Notes: generated by a model not told the origin, from the letters alone. Shown: positions 41,008 through 52,426, counted from the stretch's first letter. The stretch: DNA of 64,000 nt from Selaginella moellendorffii (GCF_000143415.4 NW_003314397.1:126034-190033); one strand, 5' to 3'. Numbers and translations: made by a program.

Positions 41008-42864
41008 CTACGCTCTCGATCGTGGTGGCGAGCATGAATTGTGGATGTTGATATTGGCGAGGAGCAAATAAGCTCCGCCATCGCCGGGGTTGAAGTGGAA
41101 GACGTTGCTCGCGATCTCCGCTCCATGGCGGGCCTCCGTACACGCCCCGAGCAAACACTTCCAGTCGAGCGCGTCGGGTGCGTACGGCATCCCCGCGATG
41201 AGGCCTCGTGCGTCGTCCACGTGTCCGGATCTGGCCAGCAGCGCCACCATGACACGGTAGTACGGCTTGGTTGGCGCCAAGCCATAGTCGAATGCCATGG
41301 AGATGAAAGCGCTCCTCCCAACCGCGAGCTTCCCCCCGTGGTTGCAAGCGATGATCGCCACCAGGAAGCTGATCTCGTCCACGGCGCTCTCCACCGCCAT
41401 GGAGTCGAAGATCTGGAGCGCGCTTTGGCACAGCCCCTGGTTCGTGTAAGCCGCGAGCATCGAGTTCCAGCACGCAATGTCGGGTCGCTCGGGCATTGTG
41501 TGGAAGAGGAGCTCGGCGCGTTGGAGGGCGCCGTTTTGCGCGCAGGCGGAGAGCATCGCGCTCCAGGAGATGGCGTCACGCTGCGGCATCTGGCGGTGGA
41601 AGAGATGGAGCGCGCTGGAGAGGTGGCGGTTCTGGGCGTAGGCTCGCAGGAGGGCGTTCCAGGAGACGATGTTGTGCTCGGGCATGGAGGAGAAGATCTG
41701 TGTGGTGTTGTCGAGGAAGCCAGCGGCGGCGTAGGCGGAGAGCATTGCGTTCCAGGAGACGAGATCCAGCTCCGGCATGGAATCGAAGACGCATTTTGCG
41801 TCCTCGAGGAAACGCCCGTTTTGGGCATATGCCGTGAGGATGATGCTCCAGGAAACCACGTCCCTCTGTTCCATCCGATCGAATTCTTGTTTTGCTAAGT
41901 CGAGGCGGTTTGCTTGCACGTAAGCGGCGAGGAGGGAGTTCCAGGAAAAGAGATCTCTCCTTGGACAAGCATCAAACATTCGTTTCGCTTTCGCAAAGCG
42001 CCCACTGTGGGCATATGCGGAGATCATAGCGTTCCAGGCTGCTACGTCGCACACTTTCATCTGGTTAAAAAGGTTCTCAGCCTCGTCAAGGTGGCCGTGT
42101 TTCGAGTACTCCGCTAGCAGCGTTGTTTCTAACACTATATCTCGCATAGGCATCTCGTCAAAAAGCAACTTGGCGCTGTTAAAATGCCCGTTCTGGGCAA
42201 GTGCTGCAAGCATGACGGTACAGGCCACCAAGCCGTGGTGAGGCATGCGGTTAAAAATCTGCCATGCCTGCTCTACGTTGCTTTCTTGCGCGGCCGCGGC
42301 CAGCAGTGCATTCCAGCTCACACCATCGTGCTCAGGCATTTCATCAAAGATGTTTTGCGCGTCTACAAGATACCCACACTGGGCATTTACAGAAACCATC
42401 GCTGTCCAAGAGACCAGGCTTCTCTCCGGCATTTCTTTGAAGATTCTACGAGCGCAATCGAGATGGCCCTTCTGGGTAAAGGCAGCGAGAATCGCATTCC
42501 AAGCAACGAGGTTTCTAGCAGGCATGTCGTCGAAAACCTTGTAAGCCTCCCGCAAGCACCCGCTCTGGGCAAGCGCACAGAGCATGAGCACCCAAGAGAA
42601 GCAGTCCTTGATCCGGATGGAGTCGAACACCCGGCGGCATTGCTCGACCCCACCCAATCGCCCATACATCTCGATGAGCTTGTTGAGCATGAAAACATCA
42701 TCTCGGCAGAGAGATCCCCTCACCCTGGAGCCAATCTCCTCCGCCAGTGACAAGCAGTGGCAATTTGCCATGAGCCGGATCCACTCCCTCCTGCAAATTG
42801 GGATCCATGATCCAAGATGGGACCCAAGCTCGCGTCCACAGAGAACTTGGCTCGATCCATCCAT
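41008..42864 (-). CDS. PLS-class pentatricopeptide repeat protein
   Basis: A single-exon frame of 618 aa. The N-terminus resembles the 'I..RL.G..EQ.RRVFDSI' entry to the array. About 15-16 repeats follow with 'F..MP.RDLVSWNAML..YA..G....A' patterns, then long repeats with 'DEISFL..I.AC.HGG', 'Y..MVALLARSGHVDDA..LI..MP' and 'W..LLGAC'. It ends soon after 'GAYLLLANI' with a short unrelated tail, so there is no E+/DYW editing domain. Organellar RNA binding is expected from the family; RNA target unknown. The dense plus-strand frame over the same region is a shadow. Confidence 0.9.
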   Translation of the reverse strand: MDGSSQVLCGRELGSHLGSWIPICRREWIRLMANCHCLSLAEEIGSRVRGSLCRDDVFMLNKLIEMYGRLGGVEQCRRVFDSIRIKDCFSWVLMLCALAQSGCLREAYKVFDDMPARNLVAWNAILAAFTQKGHLDCARRIFKEMPERSLVSWTAMVSVNAQCGYLVDAQNIFDEMPEHDGVSWNALLAAAAQESNVEQAWQIFNRMPHHGLVACTVMLAALAQNGHFNSAKLLFDEMPMRDIVLETTLLAEYSKHGHLDEAENLFNQMKVCDVAAWNAMISAYAHSGRFAKAKRMFDACPRRDLFSWNSLLAAYVQANRLDLAKQEFDRMEQRDVVSWSIILTAYAQNGRFLEDAKCVFDSMPELDLVSWNAMLSAYAAAGFLDNTTQIFSSMPEHNIVSWNALLRAYAQNRHLSSALHLFHRQMPQRDAISWSAMLSACAQNGALQRAELLFHTMPERPDIACWNSMLAAYTNQGLCQSALQIFDSMAVESAVDEISFLVAIIACNHGGKLAVGRSAFISMAFDYGLAPTKPYYRVMVALLARSGHVDDARGLIAGMPYAPDALDWKCLLGACTEARHGAEIASNVFHFNPGDGGAYLLLANINIHNSCSPPRSRA

Positions 42865-43653
42865 GCAGGGAGGAGAAAAGAGCTAAAGATTTTTGTACAT
42901 AGCTAGATAGCTATGATCTCCATGTTTACCGTTTGATCATCTGGGAGATCGTGCCGCAGCCATGAGAGATTGCGATACATTCCATCCAGAGATGGATAAG
43001 ATTGGACCAAAGCAAGTTGCAAACCCTAGACCTTAACGTAACCCATTTGTTTACTGGGAATGCCCCACGCGCCTATCAGCCAAGGGGTCCATATGTTTGT
43101 CTTTGGCTTGCGCCACCCTGCCATGCGCAAGTTACGTGTGCACATTGTGAATTATTGGCCTCTATGCTAACGTGGTGGCACTTTCTGGTTTGTATCATTG
43201 TACCCCATGGCATACAGATTCAACATACGTAAATCTCAAAGATTGGAGCGTAGTGCCAATGGTTGTTTGTTTTCAAGGGCTGACGAGTGGCACCAGAGGT
43301 GGCGGCTCTAAAGTTACATTGACAAACACGGAGCCACAGAAAAAAGGGGGAGAATTCTTGTTTGAGAGGGAACGTAAAGTTGGCCAAGTATGCAACGCTG
43401 ATTTCTTGTATTCCTGGAGCGGCAAATTAGAGACCAACACGTTAACTCGCAGGATATTCCAGTGGGTGTGTATATTCCACACAACAAAAAGGGAGGCACT
43501 TGGAATTGTGGGGATGGAAAAGAGGAGGAGTCAGAGGCTCGAGATCAAGCCTTTCTTCTTCCATAGCTTTTGGCTTTTCTCCTCTTTGTCAAGCTCTGAA
43601 GCTTTCAATCCCTTGTTCTTCGTAGAAGGGAGGAATAAAGTTGGATCTAGAAG
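42865..43653. other. Divergent intergenic region (PPR and PB1 genes)
   Basis: Serves as 5' region for the PPR gene on the left and the PB1 gene on the right. No supported ORF or repeat. Confidence 0.45.
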
Positions 43654-44802
43654 ATGTGTGCTATCGAGGATGGTGCTTCTAGCGGTATCACGGTGAACGA
43701 GAGTGCGTTATCGCTGGATTCCTTGTCTGGAGGGGATGAAGGGTCTTCTAGCGTCAGCTCGCTGGCGGAGGAGGAGGAGATCGTGTCGGGATTGGATCAA
43801 GCGCGATCTATCTCGAGCAAGAAGAGGGTGAAGATGATGTGCAGCTATGGCGGCCGGATCTTGCCCCGGCCTCACGACAACCAGCTGCGTTACATGGGTG
43901 GAGAGACCCGCATTCTGGTGGTGAAGAAGGAGATTGCGTACAAGGATCTCATGGCGAAGCTCTCACACCTTGCCGGGAAGAGTTTTCTTCTCAAGTACCA
44001 GCTGCCTAATGAAGATCTGGACGCGCTCGTGTCGGTCACCTCGGACGAGGACGTCAAGAACATGATGGACGAGTTTGACAAGATGGTGAGTCGAGACCGA
44101 TCTTCCGATGGAGCTGCGGTGAAGCTGAGGGTGTTTTTGTTCGATCCTCACGGCCCTTCCAAGTCGCCATTGTTCGATCCATCGGCAGTGCTCGAGTACT
44201 CGTCCGACGAATCCGTCATGGATCCAAGCTCCACAAGCTCGGGGTCAAAGTTTGCGGCCTCGCCGCCACTCCTCGCGACCAATTCCTCCTCGTATCACCA
44301 CCATCCACCTCGCAAATCCAAGATGGGCGCTGCGCAGCAATTGCGGGATCACGAGTTTGGGTCGCTCAAGGCGTACCAGCGCAAGCACCAGGCCCAAGAT
44401 CAGCATCACTCCCCGGTGGAGCCGGAGAACAATCACAGCGAACGACGAGGAGGTATGTTCTACAACCAGGATGTTCCATCCAGTGGCCAGCTCCACCCCC
44501 ATCACTATCAATTCGTTGATGGATTCACCAGCAGCGAAGCAAGCCGCGGGATCAAGCCTCCCTGTCACTGCTGCGCTGCGGAGCCATCATCTTCTTCGTC
44601 ATCGATGCTCCCCCCGCGACATCCTGTTGCACAGCGATCCCTGAGTCCCTACCACCATCACTCCCCTGTGCGTACAGGCTACTCGATCAACGAAACCCAA
44701 GCCCACTTCTGCGGACCTCGCTACTATAATCCTCCATCTTATTCTCACCACCACCACCCCCACCACCATCACCACCTCCACCACCTATATAACAATGCGT
44801 GA
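43654..44802 (+). CDS. PB1-domain protein with low-complexity His/Ser-rich tail
   Basis: A single exon of 382 aa. Residues about 58-145 form a PB1 domain typical of a large plant family: 'K..CSYGG.ILPRP.D..LRY.GGETRI..V...I.Y.DL..KL..L' then 'LKYQLP.EDLDALVSV..DEDV.NM..E'. The basic Lys and the acidic OPCA-like part are both present, so it could form head-to-tail PB1 oligomers. The rest is disordered with Ser, Pro and His runs, the last about 15 residues almost entirely His/Pro/Tyr. No kinase or DNA-binding domain follows, so it belongs to the PB1-only group, whose role is largely unknown. Confidence 0.85.
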   Translation: MCAIEDGASSGITVNESALSLDSLSGGDEGSSSVSSLAEEEEIVSGLDQARSISSKKRVKMMCSYGGRILPRPHDNQLRYMGGETRILVVKKEIAYKDLMAKLSHLAGKSFLLKYQLPNEDLDALVSVTSDEDVKNMMDEFDKMVSRDRSSDGAAVKLRVFLFDPHGPSKSPLFDPSAVLEYSSDESVMDPSSTSSGSKFAASPPLLATNSSSYHHHPPRKSKMGAAQQLRDHEFGSLKAYQRKHQAQDQHHSPVEPENNHSERRGGMFYNQDVPSSGQLHPHHYQFVDGFTSSEASRGIKPPCHCCAAEPSSSSSSMLPPRHPVAQRSLSPYHHHSPVRTGYSINETQAHFCGPRYYNPPSYSHHHHPHHHHHLHHLYNNA

Positions 44803-45039
44803 AAAGATGGTGTCGGGCAAGGAAGAAACTCTTAATACAACCTTTATATAGAAGGAGGAAGAAAGAGGGCTCTAAAACAAGGAGGGCTCTAGAACAATAG
44901 ATTCTTAATTTTTCTCATTTTTCGGGTCTGTAAACGCACAGAGAAGCGGAGATTACCAAAACAATTTGTATATACGAGAGAAAAAAAACACACTTTTAAT
45001 GGAAGAAGCAAAGTCCGATGTACCTGATAAGTATGCTAG

Positions 45040-47561
45040 CTAGTAGCGAGGACTTGCAGCAGCAGGAGAAGCGTGGACCTCTCGCTGATGTTGTTGATGA
45101 TGCTGCTGCTGGTGATGAGATCTCGGCACATTCCCATTGCGTTGCTCTCTGAAGATCCGTAGCAAAGCGGAGGCCTGGCACGAAACGTAAAGAGGATGCA
45201 AGTCCGAGTCAGTCGCTGCCTGTGCCTTGACATATTTGGACGTTCCATACCTTCTCTTTTCCTCGCGCGGTCCCAGTCTGTGACAAAATGTGTAGCATCG
45301 GAGTGACACCCTCGTTGAAAATCATGGCTCGGTGCCTGGGACTGTTGGAGCAAAGCGTCAGCAACGCGGCAGCCGCATGCTCCTTCCCGCGCTGGGACCC
45401 GGCTTCCACGACTTCCACCAGAGCTGGAATTCCTCCGTCCTCGGCAATGGCGCTGCGTCCCTCCGACACCGTGGACAAGTTGGTCACCACCGCCACGGCC
45501 TTGTCCACCATCCCCAGCCTCGGCTCGCAGATGAGGTCGATGAGAGGCTTGACGGCTCCGGCCTTGACCACCTTGTTCTTGTTGTCGTGGCATATCGAGA
45601 GGTTGAAGAGCGCGGTTGCCGCATCCTTCTTCCCGCGAGGAGTTCCGGACTTGAGTAACTCGACCAGCGGCGGGATGGCGCCAGAAGCGCCGATGAGTGC
45701 CGTGTATTCCTGCTTCACCGAAAGGCTAAACAGCGTGGCTGCCGCGTTTTGCCTGGCTTCCGGGTTTCCTTCCGAGAGGACGCTGATGAGAGGCGGGATG
45801 GCGCCCGAGTCCACAATGTCGTGCTTGTTGCCGTCGTTGAGTGACAGGTTGAGCAGCGACGTGACCGAGTCCTCCTGGACTTTTGGATCCGCGGAGCTCA
45901 GCAGTGCCACCAGCGGTTTGATGGCGCCAGCGTTGGCTATCCGGATCCTGTCCTCGGCGTTGTTCTTGGCGAGGAGTCTCAGCTCCGCCGCAGCCGTCCT
46001 TTGCATGTCCAGAGATGGCGCGTCCAAGTCCTGGATCAGACTCCTTATCTTGCTCTCCTTGTTCTCGTCGTTGCCAATGATGTCGAAGAGCTTCTCGCTG
46101 TTACCACCAAGTTTCAGCCTCGACCTCTCCTTCCTGTTCCTGTAGAGAAACCTGGGTGACTTCTCCTCGAGACTGTCCGAGGCTGCGTCTCCGGAGAGCT
46201 CGCCGCTGAAGCGACGTCGACTCCCAGGAGAAGCAGCACCTCTGCTGGAACCGGACGGCTTGTGCTGGATGCCTACCAAGAAGGATCTCATGTCAGGCTC
46301 CTCGCCGCCACCTTGCTCAGGATCGTGGTTCCCGTCCACCATCTCGGACGAGGACACTGGCAGCGACTCGGCCTCCACTCCACTGCCTTTGGTGCCCGAC
46401 GACACGTCCTGCTCTAGCAGCTGCGGAGGAGGCTTGGAAGGAGTGATGAGCTCCCCCAGCTCGTCAACTTTCGGGGGCTCGGGGAGTGGCACGTTGTGCA
46501 TCTCACACCAGTTTGCGATGAGCGCCTTGACGGTGTAGTTCGGGATCAAGTTGGTGTGAGAGATCACTTGCTGCGTCTTGGGACAAGTCCTGTTTCCTCG
46601 ATCCACCCACTGTTGAATGTAAGCTCGTTCATAGGTCTGTCCGGAAGCCACGATGACAGGATCCGACATTAGCTGCTGCGATAGTGGACAGCAGAAGTCG
46701 GCAGGGATCGGAATGTTTTGCTGCTGGACGCTATCCACTTTCTCTGGAGCAGGATCTTGGGTGGTCATACTCAGCAGCGATGTAAGCTTGTCGATGACAG
46801 CAGCAGCGCCATCTTCCCTCGACTCCCTCTCCTTTTCCAAAGCGGCCTTCTCCTTGGCAATGCTTTCCAAGGACCCCAACTCCATCTCCTCGAGAAACCT
46901 TTTGAGCTGCGCTGGATTCACCTGGGAGCGGCCAAAGTCTTTGAGAAGGATGGCAATCTCGTCCGCCAGCTGAGAGTCACGGGCATTGATCGTGAACTTT
47001 AATCTCCGTAGCTCCTGGTGACAGTGCTCGATCTGCACTGAAGACGACGAGGGGCTCAGAAACAAACGCAAGAAGGAGCAAGGCTCTCATGAATTACCTG
47101 TGATCTTGTGTGACTAGAAATATACATAGAAGATAGAGGGATGGTTTCAATGACCCGACACATATCGCCAGCGATTTCTTGAAACCCAACGACGATCTCG
47201 TGACAGCGATAGATCTACACAAAAGCGCATTAGAAAAGAAGAAGAAGAAAAAGAAACTCTCACGCTCTTTCTCACACTCGCAACTTACCAGGAAAATCTT
47301 GCTCCTTCCAACGCTGCATTCCTCCACCGCGTCCCTGGCCCTGAGAAGAACGCTGTTGAGCGATTGGAATGGCGCTAACGCGGGCTTGGGCAGCGGAATC
47401 TTCACTTCACGGAGGTAATCAACGGCGGGCTTGAGCATCTTGATGCGAGCGAGCAGGCTATGGACGCTGGATCGCTGGAATTTGACGCTCTCTCGAGCCA
47501 GCAGCAGCATGTGCATGGAATCCGACACATCCGTGAGGATCACCTCGTCCTCCATCACCAT
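45040..47561 (-). CDS. Plant U-box / armadillo-repeat E3 ubiquitin ligase (PUB13/PUB14/SPL11 type)
   Basis: Proposed exons 47561-47289, 47214-47098, 47032-45251 and 45174-45040 join in frame to 768 aa. Residues 1-230 form the helical UND region ('C..GRSKIFL/IYRCHE'). The U-box is at about 238-312: 'IP.DF.CP.S..LM.DPVIV.SGQTYERA.IQ.W...GN.TCP.T.Q'. After an acidic linker, about six ARM repeats (about 450-745) carry 'AGAI.PLV.LL...' and 'E.A..LL.LS'. The last exon adds 'ASALLRIF..QR' and a Gln/His-rich tail; without it the third exon would read into the intron. These ligases ubiquitinate immune receptors and other targets at the plasma membrane or cytosol in angiosperms; the target here is unknown. 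The first exon start is the least certain part. Confidence 0.85.
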
Positions 47562-48233
47562 TGCTATCAAGATTTCCACTAGTGAGCGCGCGCGATCCAC
47601 TAGAGTAAAACAAAGAAAACGCATTAAAATACCATACCTCAAATCCCTGGAAACCCTTGCTGGAGCTCGCGATTGGAATGCCGCGGCGTGGATCTAAGAT
47701 TTTAGCCCGAGGCGCGCGATGCCGCCGCGGCGGGGCGCCATGGCGCCATAGCCTAGCGAAACAAAGAGATAAAGAAACTCTCGCGCAATCGATCAGAGGG
47801 GGTGGACGTTTCCCATGGCGTACGGACCCATGTGGCTACTGACCACCGATTGTCAGCCGGGCTGCCTTCTCAGCCGTCGATGCGATGTCGAGCGAAATGA
47901 ATGCGGTCAGTACGGTCGCGCATTGATTAACGGTGAGATGGCCCGCCACCTGGCGAGGCATAATCCATGTTTAAATGTATAAGTAAAGTTAAACTTCATG
48001 GTAATAAAACGTTTGACCGCGTCTTTTTCTACGAAGCTACGAGTAGAAGAATTCGTCTTCTCCTTCGATCAGGGAGTGTTTATACTTGCTATAGTTTTTC
48101 TCTTTGGTTGTTTCTTCGAAGCCAAGTTCTCTCTTCGTGCATCATTGCCGAAGTTTAAAAGAACTTCCGCGGGATCAATCGCTCTCTTGCTTGCTCCCTG
48201 CGATGTTTCTCGCCAGAGATCAGCAATGCTGCG
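47562..48233. other. Divergent intergenic region
   Basis: 5' regions of the U-box gene (left) and the small hydrophobic-protein gene (right). No further gene seen. Confidence 0.45.
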
Positions 48234-48668
48234 ATGGGTTTCGTGGCAGATCTCGTCGTTGGAGCGCTGGTATCCATCGTCGACTTGGTCAGCAGCTTGC
48301 TCCTCCAGTCGCTCTCCATCGTCCTGCTAGCTGCGATCCATCTCTTGAGGGGCTTGGTCACGATCGTCCTGCGAGCAGCCAAGCTCTTGATTCGTGCACT
48401 GGAGATCTTTTTCGATGCGTTGCTTGATGCGCTGTTCGCCGTCCTCGTCCGGATCTCATCTGTGCTGCTCGTGTTGGTTGTCGAGATCTGGAGGCTGCTT
48501 GTCTCGTTTCTAGCTCGAGCTGTCCGCGAGTTCATTGCTGACGTCCACACGGCTCTTGACAACACACTTGGCATTCTCGTTGCTCTTGGAAAGCTGCTGG
48601 GACTTTCGCTCTACACGGTCTCGAAGAACCTGATTCGCGCCGTGGTCCATATCCTCGATAACTTATAG
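48234..48668 (+). CDS. Small highly hydrophobic protein, family not recognised
   Basis: 144 aa, single exon, ATG at 48234. Almost the whole chain is Leu/Val/Ile/Ala with regularly spaced Arg, Asp and Lys (for example 'LRGLVTIVLRAAKLLIRALEIFFDALLDALFAVLVR'-type periodicity, given here only in part), suggesting long amphipathic helices that lie on or in a membrane or lipid surface, not classic TM spans. The end has 'LDNTLGILVALGKLLGLSLYTVSKNL'-like character. It differs from oleosins, lacking a proline knot. The ORF is open and GC-rich in third positions like its neighbours, so it is probably real; function unknown. Confidence 0.6.
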   Translation: MGFVADLVVGALVSIVDLVSSLLLQSLSIVLLAAIHLLRGLVTIVLRAAKLLIRALEIFFDALLDALFAVLVRISSVLLVLVVEIWRLLVSFLARAVREFIADVHTALDNTLGILVALGKLLGLSLYTVSKNLIRAVVHILDNL

Positions 48669-48808
48669 CTGCTGCTTTGCTCTTCTTTTTACTTTTCTTG
48701 TCTTCCACCTCGTCGTGATCAATGTATACAAGCTGGTAAAGAATGTTGCACGCCCGCAAGCATTAGCACAAGTTGAAGCTAGAAAATCAAAGTTACCGGT
48801 AATTAAGT

Positions 48809-50869
48809 CTATCGGGGATGCGGGGAGTCCAACGTTTCCGAGAACGCAGGAGAAGGATCAAACGGCACCGGAAAAGCTTTGATGCTTGACGACCTCCGGA
48901 ATGATCCGATACTATCCATTGAAAGCATGTACTGGGACGCGTTGTTCTCGATTATAAGAGCGTCGTCGAGCTCCTTCACGACACCAGCCATGTCCGGTCT
49001 ACGTGCTGAGCAGGTCTCCACGCTTGCATAAGCCACCTCCACTACTCTCCACATTGCCTCCGGTGTGTAGCTAGCGCTGATACTCGGATCGATGATCGAT
49101 TGAATGTTAGCTTCGCTTATGGACTTCCTGGCCTGCAACAAACACAGTAGAAATTCAATGCCTTGTCTAGCAACAAGTTAAACGAAAACTCACCCAGTCA
49201 ACCAAACTGGCCTCTGAACGGGGACGGCGTAAGTTCAGAGGCTCGCGACCACATACGATCTCCAACAATACGACGCCAAAACTAAAGACGTCGCTCTTGG
49301 TAGTGAGCACCTGTGTCATGTAGTACCTGCAAGCAAAAAATACATGGCGACTCAGGTTATCACGGAGGATGGTGACTTACTCTGGATCAAGATAACCAGT
49401 CGTTCCTCGAACTTCAACCGAGACGAGGCTGTCGTCTTCCTGCGGTGCAAATCGCGAGAAACCGAAGTCCGCGACTCTTGCGTTCATGCTGTCGTCAAGG
49501 AGAATGTTACTCGATTTTACATCTCTGTGAATGATGGGACGCGGGCCACTCGTATGCAAAAAGTTCAACCCTGCAATGGTCGGATGATCAGTCTCCAAAC
49601 AAAACTGAAATATACTCTACCTCGAGCGGCTCCTATCGCGATAGATAATCTGGTTTGCCAATCGAGCGGCTTTCTTGTTGCTGCCTCGCCATAAAGTCGG
49701 TCTTGTAAAGTACCATTTGACATGTAAGGATAGACGAGCATTTCGTGTTGGCCTTCCGTGCAGTAGCCAAGCAAAGGAACCAGATTCGGGTGTCTAATCT
49801 TGGATAAGAGCGTAAGCTGTCACAAGCTCCAGAATCAACAAACGTGTTTAACTTCATCGAACTCGCAGCTTACCTCAGCAGTGAACTCACGTAGGCCTTG
49901 TGATGAAGTTGATGATCGCACTTTGATCGCCACCTCCTGTCTGTTAATCAGCGTCCCACGGTACACGTATCCAAATCCACCTTCAGCTATCTTAATCCCG
50001 ATTGCTTCTTCCAGTTCTTTCAGCATGTACTGCTTAATGGCGATTGGTTCTTTGTTTACTTTCAGCTCCATGCTCCTTTGATCTGTAAAGTGATATGAGA
50101 ATCCATTTTATGGGACATGGGACGAAAAACACTTACAAATTCTCGGAGAAGACTGAGGCTCCACTGGCGGGGTTCCCCTCAGTGCTCGAAACAGCTTAGT
50201 GATACAAAGTGCCGTGACCATAGTCAGCGATGTCAAAGATATCAAGACCGTGCTCATGAGTCCAAGCATGGATAAAGGACTTTGGTGTGGTCTTTCAAGC
50301 AGCTTTCTGGAAGAAAACCTGAGGCCCCTTGGCGTCAGAAAACTCGGAGACATGAAGCTTACCGGCTGTAAGTGAATTTTGGAGCGAGAAACAGTTCCAG
50401 AGTCGGCATGGTTGTCACGAGGCCGCTTGGAGCTGGCATCAAACAGTAAAGAAGTAGAGTGCTGTTAGCGGGATCAAGAGGAACCTGGATGACAAGATCC
50501 TTGGACGTGTCGACGTTGCGGAGTAGTTTTGAGTTGATCGAGATGTCTAATGCTGGCGGCTGTTTGGCAATCTTGTCATGTCTGAAAACTCCGCGGACGA
50601 TGAAGCTCTGGCCGGTTATGTTCATTCTAGAGCAAACCTTCGTTTCTCTTGTAGCCAATTTGCTCCCATTCGAAAAAGAAGTGGCCACGCTTTCCTTCCA
50701 AGAGGCAAGAGCAGTAACCTCTGCAACAAGGAGTCGAATTACAACAGTACTGCCGAATTCCCGATTTACTCCTACCTTGATCCGAGCTGACCACCGGTCC
50801 TGCTTGTAGTAGCACAAGGCCAGAAATCACCAAAGTCGCAAAGAATTTCCATTGTTCATGAGGAAGCAT
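48809..50869 (-). CDS. SYMRK-like receptor kinase with short ectodomain
   Basis: Eight exons (50869-50776, 50720-50363, 50306-50137, 50082-49874, 49816-49621, 49570-49381, 49326-49194 and 49132-48809) join in frame to 557 aa. Signal peptide 1-28; a short ectodomain (about 32-150) resembling the second half of a malectin-like domain; TM about 160-183. The kinase has a glycine loop at 241-246 (Ala240 before it, usually Gly), Lys261, HRD Asp359, DFG 377-379, and phrases typical of SYMRK: '[16 protein letters not shown]', 'LQDRLYGE', 'DFGFS.FAPQE.DS.VS.EVRGT.GYLDPE' and the tail '[17 protein letters not shown]' ending 'HP.PR'. SYMRK acts upstream of nuclear Ca2+ spiking in mycorrhizal and rhizobial symbiosis. 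There are no LRRs, GDPC motif or N-terminal malectin half. Confidence 0.85.
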
Positions 50870-51362
50870 CTCTTATCTCCTCCGCCAATGAATTCGATCA
50901 TGAGATCGATCAGGGATTGCGATGATGAACTGTTGCCGCAACTACAGGAGCAACAATTCAGTCCCAAACAGGGAAAGTCAAAGAAGAATCTCTCGAGCCA
51001 AAGCAAGCAGCGAACAATCACTGATGGGAAACGAGAAAAAAAGAAGAAAAGCAACAGGAATGCGAAGGATCGATCACTGTATCCACAACCTTGGGGCAAG
51101 ATCGGGGAGTGTGATGCGCTCCAGCGCTGGGGCAGCAAAACCCTACCTCGAATCGAATCAGGCCGGCATGGCGCATGAGACTAGCTCTTCCTCCGCGAGA
51201 TGGGCCACATTTGATTCCCCCAAACGAGCCGTCAAACCCTTTGTTAAAAGAGGGTTTATACTAAACACCCTAGAGCGGGAAAAAATAATTTTAAATTGTA
51301 AAGGCGGGAAACTAGTTTAAAAATGAGCTTCTAGAGTTCTCTATCCAGATGCGCCATAGCCA
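50870..51362. other. Divergent promoter region (SYMRK-like and GNAT genes)
   Basis: 493 bp shared by two genes transcribed away from each other. No ORF is supported. Confidence 0.5.
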
Positions 51363-52225
51363 ATGGCGTTTAGCTTGCGATGGCCAGTGTTTTGTGTGTG
51401 GCTACACACGGATCCTCCCACTCCTGGCCGCAATTCCTCTCTAGGGCTAGGGTTCGTGTGTCTCAACAGCGATTGCGCAAGGCCATTTGCTGGAAATCGT
51501 CATCGCCGGTGTGGCCGTGCGGCATCTAGGGTCGCGGATGGGAGATTGGAAGATAAGGCGCTGGATTCTAGCAAGGATGATGACGATGCCATGGCCGCGC
51601 AGCTCAATGCGTTCTCCTATTCCGGTAGCTGCAAGGATGGGTCTCTAGTCTCGGTGGAAGTGCTCAAGCCCAAGCACTCGAAAGGTACAGTGGAAGTTCT
51701 CACGGATTCCTTCTGCGATCTTCTCTGGGGTCCTCTCACTTACAGGCCGCTCCTCCGGATGATCGTGCAAGAGAATTTGATCGAGACCCAGAAGCTCTTC
51801 CCCAAGAATGTGATTCTCGTGGCCTTGTACGAGCAAAGCTCCGCCAAGGTTGTGGTTGGTACGGTAGAGGTTTATTTGAGCAGTGCTGGTGTCTCGAGTC
51901 CCAATCCTCCTCCCGACGCTCCATTTCTTTGCAACATGGCTGTCAAGCAGAACTATAGAAGGTGGAAAAATTCCATTTTGTCTTTCACCGCTCTAAGTTT
52001 GTTCTTAGTGTGTACAGGAAAGGCATAGCTGGGCAACTTCTCAAGGCTGCGGAGGAGCTGGCTGTGACAATGGGTTCCAACGAAATGTACCTTCACTGCC
52101 GCTTGATCGACAAAGTTCCCCTGGGAATTTACCAGCGAGCTGGATACGAGGTGGTCTCTACAAGCAGCGTCTTCTCCTTGCTCGTGCTACAACGCAGGAA
52201 GCACCTCATGCGTAAACGCCTGTGA
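51363..52225 (+). CDS. GNAT-family N-acetyltransferase, probably plastid-targeted
   Basis: Two exons, 51363-51961 and 52018-52225, with a 56-bp intron in the acetyl-CoA-binding motif give 268 aa. The first 60-70 residues are rich in Arg, Ser and Pro with few acids, like a chloroplast transit peptide. The core has strands ending 'VGTVEVYL', 'FLCNMAVKQNYRRKGIAGQLL' (the R/Q-x-x-G-x-G/A CoA loop, spanning the splice site) and 'GIYQRAGYEVV'. It resembles plant plastid GNATs that acetylate protein N-termini or lysines; the specific substrate cannot be told from sequence. Confidence 0.82.
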
Positions 52226-52426
52226 TAGCAACGAGATCTTCACAGAAGCTGGCTCCTTTTCAGCACGAATCAGTTGAATCTTTCGGAAGAAGTGGCTCTG
52301 TGATCTCGGCATCGTCCTGCGTCAACCGACACGATTAGATACAGCAGATGGTTAACAGAAAACAGAGACTACGTACTGAAGCCGGAAGAATCGCCTCTTG
52401 AAGAAGTTGGCAACGTTTGTTAACGA

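Noticed and set aside
41041-41898. Plus-strand 285-codon frame over the second PPR gene
   Set aside because: Antisense shadow with the same mirrored-repeat character; the minus strand encodes the PPR protein.
45288-46145. Plus-strand 285-codon frame in the U-box/ARM gene
   Set aside because: Shadow of the ARM repeats.
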